Positions 1 through 5,155 of a stretch of DNA of 5,155 bases are shown piece by piece. Each line of letters starts with the position of its first letter. The first letter of the stretch is position 1. Source of the stretch: Actinomycetota bacterium (GTDB taxonomy: Bacteria > Actinomycetota > Actinomycetes > Nanopelagicales > Nanopelagicaceae); the NCBI GenBank assembly GCA_947380835.1, contig CANCSL010000065.1, positions 1-5,155 on the forward strand, in the 5' to 3' direction. Position numbers and translations under genes: made by a program. The notes beneath the pieces were generated by a model. The model ran no database searches. It was not told the DNA's origin and was given only the letters and a program-made list of their open reading frames with translations.

Positions 1-176
1 GTCATGCCGGGCAGCATCACATCTAAAAGAACTAAATCTGGAGTTTGAGCGCGAAAGAGATCCATAACCTCATCACCGCGACTTACCAAATCCACTTCAA
101 ACCCAGCACCGTTAAGAACGATGCCTAGCATTTCTGCCAAATCTTGGTCGTCATCAACGACCATGATCAGGGTCAT
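1..176 (-). CDS. mtrA: Response regulator MtrA, N-terminal receiver domain (3' part outside window)
   Basis: Fifty-eight codons of an OmpR-type response regulator are visible before the left edge cuts the gene. The receiver starts with the acidic pocket VVDDD (D8, D9), and the expected phosphoacceptor is D52 in LLDVMLPGM. The strand and helix text VVDDDQDLAEMLGIVLNGAGF is very close to MtrA of M. tuberculosis (VVDDDASLAEMLTIVL there). That similarity and the position after ahcY support MtrA over other OmpR-family regulators. MtrA with its sensor kinase MtrB controls cell-wall, division and osmotic-response genes in actinobacteria. The DNA-binding domain, mtrB and lpqB would lie to the left of the window. 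The ATG at 176 overlaps the ahcY TAA in TAATG, and the nearest purine-rich stretch, GGGAG at 188-192, is 11 nt away. Translation probably depends on re-initiation after ahcY. A second ATG at codon 5 would cut into the first beta strand and is unlikely. Confidence 0.88.
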   Translation of the reverse strand, partial: MTLIMVVDDDQDLAEMLGIVLNGAGFEVDLVSRGDEVMDLFRAQTPDLVLLDVMLPGM

Positions 177-1453
177 TAGCTACCGTGCTCCCAAGAGTTC
201 AAATACAAGTCCTGAGCGGCAGTGAGCTTGTCGATCTTTCCACCCATGCTTTCTAGCTTCAGTCGAGCAACTTCCTTGTCGATTTCGGTAGGAACGTTAT
301 GCAGACCGGCAGAAAGCTGACTAGCCATGTTGAGCAACCATTCTGCGGTCAGTGCTTGATCTGAGAAAGACATATCCATAACAGAGGCCGGGTGACCTTC
401 AGCGGCACCTAGGTTTACTAAGCGACCTTCAGCCAAAAGCAAGATACGACGGCCATCAGCTAACTGATATTCATCGGTTTGGTGGCGAATCTTGTTGTGC
501 TTTTCAGCCGCATTTTGCTCGAGCCAAGCAACGTCGATTTCAATATCGAAGTGGCCAGCGTTAGCCAAGATGGCGCCATCCTTCATGACGGCGAAATGTT
601 CTTCGCGAAGTACATCGCGATTGCCGGTGACAGTTACAAAGAAGTCACCAAGTGCTGCTGCTTCAGTCATAGGCATGACACGGTATCCCTGCATCATGGC
701 ATCGAGTGCCTTTGTGGGATCGATTTCAGTAACGATGACATCTGCACCGAGGCCCTTGGCACGTTCGGCCACACCTTTACCGCAATATCCAAAACCAGCA
801 ACGACAAATACCTTGCCCGCAATGAGCGAGTTTGTAGAACGGAAAATTGCATCGAGCGTTGATTGTCCGGTGCCAAAGCGATTGTCGAACATGTGCTTGG
901 TATCGGTGTCGTTGACTGCGATCATAGGAAACTTCAGAGCACCATCTTTTGTCATCTGACTCAATCGAATGACGCCGGTGGTGGTTTCTTCGCAACCGCC
1001 GATGATGCCATCGATCAACTCGGTCCGAGTGGTGTGCAAAGTATTTACCAAGTCGCAGCCATCATCGAAAACCAAGTGAGGCTTAATGTCGAGTGCGGCA
1101 TTGATGTGGCGGTAATAGCCATCGCGGTCAACTGCGTTGCGAGCGAAAACGCTGATTCCAAATTCGGAGACAAGCGCTGCTGCGGTGTCATCTTGAGTAG
1201 ATAAAGGATTTGATGCACAGAGTGCAAGCTCGGCGCCGCCGGCTTTTAATGCGCGCATGAGGTTGGCAGTCTCGGTAGTGACGTGCATGCACGCAGCAAT
1301 ACGAATACCTACAAAAGGTTGTTCCTTTTCAAAGCGAGCACGAATCTGTGCCAAGACCGGCATATTGCGCTCAGCCCATTCAATCCGCTTTTTTCCTTCG
1401 GCGGCCAAACTGGGGTTTGCTACATCGAAATTCGTGGCGGTTTGAACAGTCAC
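176..1453 (-). CDS. ahcY: Adenosylhomocysteinase (S-adenosyl-L-homocysteine hydrolase), short type
   Basis: This cytoplasmic NAD-dependent enzyme splits S-adenosylhomocysteine into adenosine and homocysteine, relieving product inhibition of methyltransferases and feeding the methionine cycle. The substrate and catalytic residues are all present: H57 in CMHVTTET, SNPLSTQDD (81-89), D131 in DDGCDL, E156 in EETTTG, K186 and D190 in DTKHMFDN, H301 in GHFDIEID, and N347 and H354 in NLGAAEGH. The NAD-binding Rossmann loop GFGYCG is at 220-225, with acidic E243 at the end of the next strand. At 425 residues it lacks the roughly 40-residue insert and the Lys/Tyr-containing C-terminus (HYRY) of the mycobacterial enzyme, and ends in YLNSWEHGS as in the cyanobacterial/archaeal form. 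The start is GTG at 1453, with AGGAG 6 nt upstream and an in-frame TAG just before. It lies 24 nt after manB, and its TAA shares one base with the mtrA ATG. Confidence 0.96.
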   Translation of the reverse strand: MTVQTATNFDVANPSLAAEGKKRIEWAERNMPVLAQIRARFEKEQPFVGIRIAACMHVTTETANLMRALKAGGAELALCASNPLSTQDDTAAALVSEFGISVFARNAVDRDGYYRHINAALDIKPHLVFDDGCDLVNTLHTTRTELIDGIIGGCEETTTGVIRLSQMTKDGALKFPMIAVNDTDTKHMFDNRFGTGQSTLDAIFRSTNSLIAGKVFVVAGFGYCGKGVAERAKGLGADVIVTEIDPTKALDAMMQGYRVMPMTEAAALGDFFVTVTGNRDVLREEHFAVMKDGAILANAGHFDIEIDVAWLEQNAAEKHNKIRHQTDEYQLADGRRILLLAEGRLVNLGAAEGHPASVMDMSFSDQALTAEWLLNMASQLSAGLHNVPTEIDKEVARLKLESMGGKIDKLTAAQDLYLNSWEHGS

Positions 1454-1459
1454 GTAAGA

Positions 1460-1464
1460 CTCCT
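1460..1464 (-). promoter_or_regulatory. Ribosome binding site fixing the GTG start of ahcY
   Basis: AGGAG, spaced 6 nt (TCTTAC) from GTG at 1453, is the strongest Shine-Dalgarno in the window. It decides for the GTG over later starts and contrasts with the two genes just upstream, which have none. Confidence 0.85.
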
Positions 1465-1477
1465 ATTACATTCGAGT

Positions 1478-2857
1478 TTATTGAGAGATGTCAGAGATTA
1501 CCGCAATTACGGCCGCTTGGACTTCCGACATCTTTTTAGGCGTCTTTGCCTCCACATTTAGCCGCAACAATGGCTCGGTATTGGAGGCTCGTACGTTGAA
1601 CCACCAGGTATCGGATTCGACAGTCAATCCATCGAGATCGTCGATGGCGTACTTATCACCGTAGGCGGCAGTAATACGAGCGAGGGCTGATGGGATATCG
1701 GCTACTTCAGTGTTGATTTCTCCACTGGAAATGTAGCGATTGAACGGCGCAAACAACTTTGACAGAGGTTGTTTATGAGCCGCGAGTTCAGTCAAAGCAA
1801 AGAGGGCTGCCAGCATCCCAGAATCTGCGCGCCAAAAGTCGGAGAAGTAAAAGTGCCCGGAGTGTTCGCCGCCAAATACGGCACCAGATTCAGCCATCAT
1901 TTTCTTAATATATGAATGACCCACTCGGGATCGAATGGCAGTGCCACCATTTTCCTCTACGACTTCGCGCACTGATTTGGAAGAGATCAAGTTATAGATA
2001 ATCGCCGAACCTGGCTTTCGTTTAAGTTCGCGCGCGGCGATGAGACAGGTAAGCGCGGAAGGATTTACCAAGTGACCTTTCTCATCGACGAGAAAACAGC
2101 GATCGGCATCGCCATCAAAAGCTAATCCAATATCGGCTTTTTCTTTGAGTACTCGCTCCTGGAGATCGACCATGTTCTTAGGGTCGAGAGGATTTGCTTC
2201 ATGATTGGGAAAGGTGCCGTCTAGTTCGAAATACATGGGAACAACGTCAACATTGAGCCGGGCCATGACCGCAGCGGCGGTGTGGCCAGCCATGCCATTT
2301 CCAGCATCAATAACCACCTTCAATTTACGCAATGGTTGGTCGTTAATTTCCGGAAACATTCCTAATAGGAAAGAGACGTACTCATCCAACATATCGCGTT
2401 CGGTTATTTGACCGATAGGACGGTTGGAGATGGGGACACCAGATACCAAGAGGCTCTTGATCCGAGCTAATCCGGATTCCAGACCAATTGGTCTGGCTCC
2501 GCTCTTACACAGTTTCATGCCGTTGTATTCGGCAGGGTTGTGGCTGGCAGTGAACATGGCACCCGGAAGATTGAGTTGTCCGGCTGCAAAATAGAGCATG
2601 TCGGTGGAGGCCAACCCGATACGAATTACATCCATACCTTGAGTAGTTGCGCCATCTGCAAATGCGGTGGCAAGGAGAGGGGAAGACGGGCGCATATCTT
2701 CACCAATGACGATAGTTGACGGTTCGCGCTCCTCTTCGAGAAAGCGAGCAAAGGCAGAACCAAGAGCAAAGGCAAAATCAGGGGTGAGTTGAGAATCGAC
2801 TAGACCTCGAATGTCATAGGCCTTAATAATCTTGTCGAGCGCTACGTCTGTAAACAT
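1478..2857 (-). CDS. manB: Phosphomannomutase/phosphoglucomutase (alpha-D-phosphohexomutase family)
   Basis: This cytoplasmic enzyme interconverts hexose 6-phosphate and hexose 1-phosphate, most likely mannose. It thereby feeds GDP-mannose and glycan synthesis, although dual glucose use is common in this group. All four domains and key motifs are present in 459 residues, the normal length (P. aeruginosa PMM/PGM is about 463). YDIRG is at 14-18 and GEDMRPSS at 52-59. The catalytic phosphoserine loop TASHNP is at 103-108, with S105. The Mg-binding loop DGDADR is at 248-253 (D248, D250, D252). The sugar-specificity loop GGEHSGH is at 329-335 (E331, S333), and the phosphate-binding loop RASNTEPLLR at 423-432. 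The ATG at 2857 is the only start, because an in-frame TAG lies four codons upstream. There is no Shine-Dalgarno but a -10-like box instead. The position directly after DUF3499 matches manB (Rv3257c) in M. tuberculosis. Substrate preference cannot be read from the sequence with certainty. Confidence 0.93.
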   Translation of the reverse strand: MFTDVALDKIIKAYDIRGLVDSQLTPDFAFALGSAFARFLEEEREPSTIVIGEDMRPSSPLLATAFADGATTQGMDVIRIGLASTDMLYFAAGQLNLPGAMFTASHNPAEYNGMKLCKSGARPIGLESGLARIKSLLVSGVPISNRPIGQITERDMLDEYVSFLLGMFPEINDQPLRKLKVVIDAGNGMAGHTAAAVMARLNVDVVPMYFELDGTFPNHEANPLDPKNMVDLQERVLKEKADIGLAFDGDADRCFLVDEKGHLVNPSALTCLIAARELKRKPGSAIIYNLISSKSVREVVEENGGTAIRSRVGHSYIKKMMAESGAVFGGEHSGHFYFSDFWRADSGMLAALFALTELAAHKQPLSKLFAPFNRYISSGEINTEVADIPSALARITAAYGDKYAIDDLDGLTVESDTWWFNVRASNTEPLLRLNVEAKTPKKMSEVQAAVIAVISDISQ

Positions 2858-2863
2858 TTCGGC

Positions 2864-2869
2864 AATCTA
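2864..2869 (-). promoter_or_regulatory. Candidate -10 element for a leaderless manB transcript
   Basis: TAGATT matches TANNNT and is followed by exactly 6 nt (GCCGAA) and then the manB ATG at 2857. The 22-nt gap after DUF3499 has no Shine-Dalgarno. The layout copies that before DUF3499: TANNNT, GCC, three bases, ATG. DNA upstream is A/T-rich (AAATTAATAAAT on the minus strand) but has no good -35. An internal promoter giving a leaderless manB-ahcY-mtrA transcript is plausible but untested. Confidence 0.42.
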
Positions 2870-2879
2870 TCGCGATTTA

Positions 2880-3248
2880 TTAATTTGAGGGAATAGCCCT
2901 TAAGTGGCCACGACGCCCTATTTCATGCCCGGCAACGGCGTTGCTGGGTAATGGCGAGCTCTGCACGCCAGCCTCGCGAACGGCATCGGCGATGGCCATC
3001 AAGTCGTCATCGCTCGGGCCAACCAGGTCTTCGCTTGCCTCTTGGCGAATGACGGTCCAGCCTTGCGGGGCGGTCATTCGAGCCGCGTGCTCTTCGCAAA
3101 GATCGTATGCATGCGGTTCCGCAAACGTTGCCAGCGGACCTAAAACTGCGGTGGAATCTGAATAAATGTAAGTCAGGGTCTTGCTAGCCAAATTCCGGCA
3201 GCCGGATCGAGAGCAGGCTCTTCCGGTGCGTGGATGGCTATTCCTCAT
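2880..3248 (-). CDS. DUF3499 family protein, probable small zinc-binding protein
   Basis: This 122-residue protein carries the hallmark of DUF3499, an actinobacteria-specific family of unknown function (Rv3258c in M. tuberculosis). The core YSDSTAVLGPLATFAEPHAYDLC occupies residues 29-51 (YSDSTAVLGPLA, then AEPH, then DLC). C12 and C17 (CSRSGC) with C51 and H54 (CEEH) form a plausible single zinc site, and H46 is also nearby. Residues 80-93 (DDLMAIADAVREAG) are the conserved C-terminal helix. The tail after about residue 95 is polar and basic and looks disordered. There is no signal peptide, so it is probably cytoplasmic. The ATG at 3248 is the only usable start: an in-frame TAA lies four codons upstream, and no other start precedes the first cysteine pair. 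No Shine-Dalgarno is present, and a -10-like element sits 6 nt before the ATG. The gene lies 39 nt after DUF5719 and 22 nt before manB. The family call is confident, the zinc role inferred. Confidence 0.9.
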   Translation of the reverse strand: MRNSHPRTGRACSRSGCRNLASKTLTYIYSDSTAVLGPLATFAEPHAYDLCEEHAARMTAPQGWTVIRQEASEDLVGPSDDDLMAIADAVREAGVQSSPLPSNAVAGHEIGRRGHLRAIPSN

Positions 3249-3254
3249 ATTGGC

Positions 3255-3260
3255 AGATTA
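3255..3260 (-). promoter_or_regulatory. Candidate -10 element for a leaderless DUF3499 transcript
   Basis: TAATCT matches the actinobacterial -10 pattern TANNNT and ends exactly 6 nt (GCCAAT) before the ATG at 3248, so transcription would begin at or very near the A of the start codon. The 39-nt gap has no Shine-Dalgarno and no clear TTGACA-like -35 at the usual distance. The call rests on the -10 match, its spacing and the missing ribosome site. Confidence 0.45.
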
Positions 3261-3287
3261 GTGGCTATGAGGTGAAAAACGAGGGAT

Positions 3288-4604
3288 TTACTCACGAGAG
3301 ATTACGCGGGCATCCATAATGGGAAGAGTCGATGTTTCAAGGCTGGCGCCAGGCATGATGGGCAAGTAGCTAAAACCCAATTGCGAAGAATTAGCGGTCA
3401 GGAAAATCAGATTGGCATAAGTCGCGGCATCTGAAGTTGTCAACGTTGCCCGAATTAAGTTTTGGGTGGGTTTCCAATAGGTAACTTGGTCACCGGTGAC
3501 GCTAACGCTTCCCCGCTTTCCAGTTTCGCTTATCCACTGAATATTTACTTTTATTTGATCCCCCGAAAAAACAAAAGCAGGTGAAAGTCCGCCAAGGTTG
3601 AGGGTGACTTGGCGTAATTTGGTAGCAGCCGTCGCCCAAGCAAATTCATGTTTTCCTGAAACCAAAATCGAGCTTTGGGCGGAAGCTAAGACGGGTTGAT
3701 CGGAAGAGACCTCAATAGAGAAAGGATGTGCCTCGGAAATATTTGTTAGCGGCAGGTCATAAACCTTGCCGTGAGCCAAAGTTCTCCCGTCAAACCCAAT
3801 AGGCGTGAAATCGCCCTCTGTGGAATGAATCGTCACTTTAATGGTTGCGTCCAGGGCACCGGGAGCCAAAAGGCGGAGAATGTGGCTGAGCGAATTACCT
3901 TTACCTGCCGTATATGCCACACCTGGAATTACGACTGACGTGCTTGGTTCTGGATAAGAGTTAACGTAATCCAATCCCAATGAGGAAAGACCTTTCTGTT
4001 GCTGATCCAGCATAAAAGAAGTTACTCGACCTGATCGAGTCAAAACATGGACGGCAATCGAACCTTCGCCCGGTGCCAGCGCATCTAAAAGCAGAATGCG
4101 ATCCGAATTTGCCTTGACGATGACCGTTGAAGTTATCGGGGCTAGGTGAGCTGAAAAAACAGTGAGTTCCACTGAAGCATCACTCAGCCCGCTATTAACG
4201 AGATCAAGTTTGCCCTTACTGGTAACCGCACCAGAGCCACCAAGAAACCACTGGTTGCCTGTTCCCACGTTGCATAAGGTGCTGCCTAACCATTTGCCAC
4301 CCGAATAAGTAATACCAACGGAAGTTGTGGGATTGCCATCCACGAGAAGTGCATCTTGAGTTAATGAATAGTTACGTACGCCAGCATTTTTAAAGGTGAG
4401 CGACTTAGGCGAAATCTGATGAATTCGAGCCCCCGATCCCGAGAGAAGTGCCTTGGTATTGCCATCTGAAGAAAACCCTGGACACACAGTGGCGGGAAAA
4501 GCTTGAGTAGTGGCAATGTGCTTCTCCACATGCGGTGCAATGAAGGTCATTCCCAGGGCAGAGGCCAGGAGAACCAAAACAAAGAAAACCTTGGAATTTC
4601 TCAT
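3288..4604 (-). CDS. DUF5719 family secreted or membrane-anchored protein
   Basis: This 438-residue protein is most likely the DUF5719 member that follows the large glycosyltransferase in actinobacteria. Residues 2-5 carry R and K, and residues 6-23 form a hydrophobic segment. This is a signal peptide or signal anchor without a lipobox cysteine, so the protein is probably extracytoplasmic but not a lipoprotein. The first cysteine follows in TVCPGF (C41) and the only other one is C111 (TLCNVG), so a disulfide is possible. The rest is rich in Ser, Thr, Gly and alternating hydrophobics, as expected for beta-sandwich domains. Residues 133-151 and 243-261 align without gaps as an apparent internal duplication. 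No catalytic motif is visible. The ATG overlaps the upstream stop (ATGA) and has a good ribosome site, so the start is secure. The function is unknown. A role with the glycosyltransferase in surface glycan export or display is inferred only from coupling. Confidence 0.8.
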   Translation of the reverse strand: MRNSKVFFVLVLLASALGMTFIAPHVEKHIATTQAFPATVCPGFSSDGNTKALLSGSGARIHQISPKSLTFKNAGVRNYSLTQDALLVDGNPTTSVGITYSGGKWLGSTLCNVGTGNQWFLGGSGAVTSKGKLDLVNSGLSDASVELTVFSAHLAPITSTVIVKANSDRILLLDALAPGEGSIAVHVLTRSGRVTSFMLDQQQKGLSSLGLDYVNSYPEPSTSVVIPGVAYTAGKGNSLSHILRLLAPGALDATIKVTIHSTEGDFTPIGFDGRTLAHGKVYDLPLTNISEAHPFSIEVSSDQPVLASAQSSILVSGKHEFAWATAATKLRQVTLNLGGLSPAFVFSGDQIKVNIQWISETGKRGSVSVTGDQVTYWKPTQNLIRATLTTSDAATYANLIFLTANSSQLGFSYLPIMPGASLETSTLPIMDARVISRE

Positions 4605-5155
4605 GCGATTTCCTCGATCGGAACTTCACGACGTCTACGGCCTGCAGGAAGAGCGAGAACGACAACCGTTAAGAGCACAAGTAACTGCACTGATAGCAAT
4701 GCTCGGCGAGTAGTTCCGTCATGCAAAATGGTGATGTCGCCTGGGCCAGGTACCGAAAATAGCGGCAAACCCGAGGTGGATCTCAAGAGTGGAATCGAGA
4801 TTCCATTATGGATCAGGCGCCAGCGAGAATCATATTTTTCGGCCAATGTAACTGTTCCTGCGGCCGGAACTTTATCTACTGCACCAATATCGCCGGACAC
4901 CAACATCTTCTTTGCTCCGTGCGAATCCGTGAACAAAACTCGAGGAGAACTGCCGACTACTTTCCACACAATTCCATCTTTGGTGGATGAAGTGCGCGTG
5001 AACCCCCCTTGACCATCGATGGCTCTGACCAGAACTTCATCGAGCGGAATTTCCATATACAAGTATTGAATTCCGTTTTCACCGATTTGCTTGCTTGATG
5101 TTAACCCGGTGCCACCCAATAGATCGCGAATGGCGGCTTGAACTTCCAGCGATGG
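4601..5155 (-). CDS. C-terminal part of a family 2 glycosyltransferase-like membrane protein (5' end outside window)
   Basis: The reading frame is open from the right edge (185 codons including the TGA stop), so this is the 3' end of a longer gene. The only start-like codon near the edge is an internal TTG at 5119, and coding potential continues beyond it. The visible 184 residues are mostly a beta-rich, presumably extracytoplasmic region. They end in one strong hydrophobic segment (about residues 153-170, LLSVQLLVLLTVVVLALP), followed at once by four arginines (173-176) and a short acidic tail. By the positive-inside rule, the C-terminus is cytoplasmic. The catalytic GT-A domain is not in the window. 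The family assignment rests on gene order, since actinobacteria carry a very large GT2 membrane protein directly before DUF5719 and DUF3499, and on this tail. The stop overlaps the DUF5719 start by 4 nt (ATGA), which implies coupled translation. The sugar donor and acceptor are unknown. The membrane-protein call is firm, the GT2 call inferred. Confidence 0.72.
   Translation of the reverse strand, partial: PSLEVQAAIRDLLGGTGLTSSKQIGENGIQYLYMEIPLDEVLVRAIDGQGGFTRTSSTKDGIVWKVVGSSPRVLFTDSHGAKKMLVSGDIGAVDKVPAAGTVTLAEKYDSRWRLIHNGISIPLLRSTSGLPLFSVPGPGDITILHDGTTRRALLSVQLLVLLTVVVLALPAGRRRREVPIEEIA
4611..4615 (-). promoter_or_regulatory. Ribosome binding site of the DUF5719 gene
   Basis: GAGGA lies 6 nt before the ATG at 4604, inside the last codons of the upstream glycosyltransferase gene. 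Together with the 4-nt ATGA overlap it fixes the DUF5719 start and supports translational coupling of the two membrane/secreted proteins. Confidence 0.75.

Noticed and set aside
479..959. Open frames of 127 and 155 codons on the plus strand opposite ahcY
   Set aside because: They lie fully antisense to a gene with complete family motifs. Their protein text (Cys- and Ser-rich runs) resembles no family I know, and there is no ribosome site or partner gene.
1454..1477. SAH riboswitch upstream of ahcY
   Set aside because: SAH riboswitches do occur before ahcY in some bacteria, but only 24 nt separate manB and ahcY and most of that is the ribosome site. There is no room for the aptamer unless it overlaps the manB coding sequence, where I see no matching fold.
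1461..1479. Hairpin in the manB-ahcY gap that could hide the ribosome site (ACTC pairing with GAGT)
   Set aside because: The stem is only 4 bp with a loop of about 11 nt, too weak to count as a regulatory structure or terminator.
3249..3287. Rho-independent terminator between DUF5719 and DUF3499
   Set aside because: The minus strand has a run of five T but no GC-rich inverted repeat before it.
3246..4604. Shared MRNS N-terminus of DUF5719 and DUF3499 as a sign of duplication
   Set aside because: Only four residues match, the codons differ, and the proteins are otherwise unrelated in length, location and composition.
4503..5012. Open frame of 169 codons on the plus strand across the DUF5719/glycosyltransferase junction
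   Set aside because: It is antisense to two well-supported coding regions, spans their overlap, and has a low-complexity, polar product without recognisable motifs. It is most likely a shadow frame.
5117..5119. TTG at 5119 as the true start of a 172-residue protein
   Set aside because: The frame stays open to the window edge with coding-like sequence, there is no ribosome site before the TTG, and the locus normally has a much longer membrane protein here.

Overview
The window looks like part of an actinobacterial (Actinomycetota) chromosome. It has the conserved actinobacterial gene neighbourhood that runs from a large membrane glycosyltransferase through DUF5719, DUF3499, phosphomannomutase (manB) and S-adenosylhomocysteine hydrolase (ahcY) to the response regulator mtrA. 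DUF3499, DUF5719 and MtrA are all actinobacterial hallmarks. Base composition looks close to 50% GC by eye, which is low for the phylum, and the genes are packed almost without gaps. Both point, as inference, to a small streamlined actinobacterium such as the freshwater Nanopelagicales (acI) type, rather than Streptomyces or Mycobacterium.

All six genes lie on the minus strand, so transcription runs from the right edge to the left. In transcription order they are: the 3' end of a family 2 glycosyltransferase-like membrane protein (4601-5155, cut by the window edge); a secreted or membrane-anchored DUF5719 protein (3288-4604, ATGA overlap with the previous gene); a small Cys/His-motif DUF3499 protein (2880-3248); phosphomannomutase/phosphoglucomutase ManB (1478-2857); adenosylhomocysteinase AhcY (176-1453); and the N-terminal 58 codons of the response regulator MtrA (1-176, cut by the left edge, start overlapping the ahcY stop in TAATG). 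The three gaps are 39, 22 and 24 nt, and the other two junctions overlap. No stretch over 300 bases lacks a gene. I see no RNA gene, mobile element, CRISPR array or convincing terminator.

The first four genes plausibly serve cell-envelope glycan assembly: ManB supplies a sugar-1-phosphate for nucleotide-sugar synthesis, the membrane glycosyltransferase would use an activated sugar, and DUF5719 is its translationally coupled extracytoplasmic neighbour. AhcY recycles the S-adenosylhomocysteine left by methylation reactions, and MtrA regulates envelope and cell-division genes in better-known actinobacteria.

The most distinctive sequence observations are these. DUF3499 and manB both lack a Shine-Dalgarno but share a -10-like TANNNT placed exactly 6 nt before the ATG, which suggests leaderless internal transcripts. 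AhcY is the short, cyanobacterial/archaeal-like form and not the long form known from mycobacteria and streptomycetes. DUF5719 contains an apparent internal duplication. I did not find a clearly new system. The least understood part is the coupled glycosyltransferase-DUF5719 pair.
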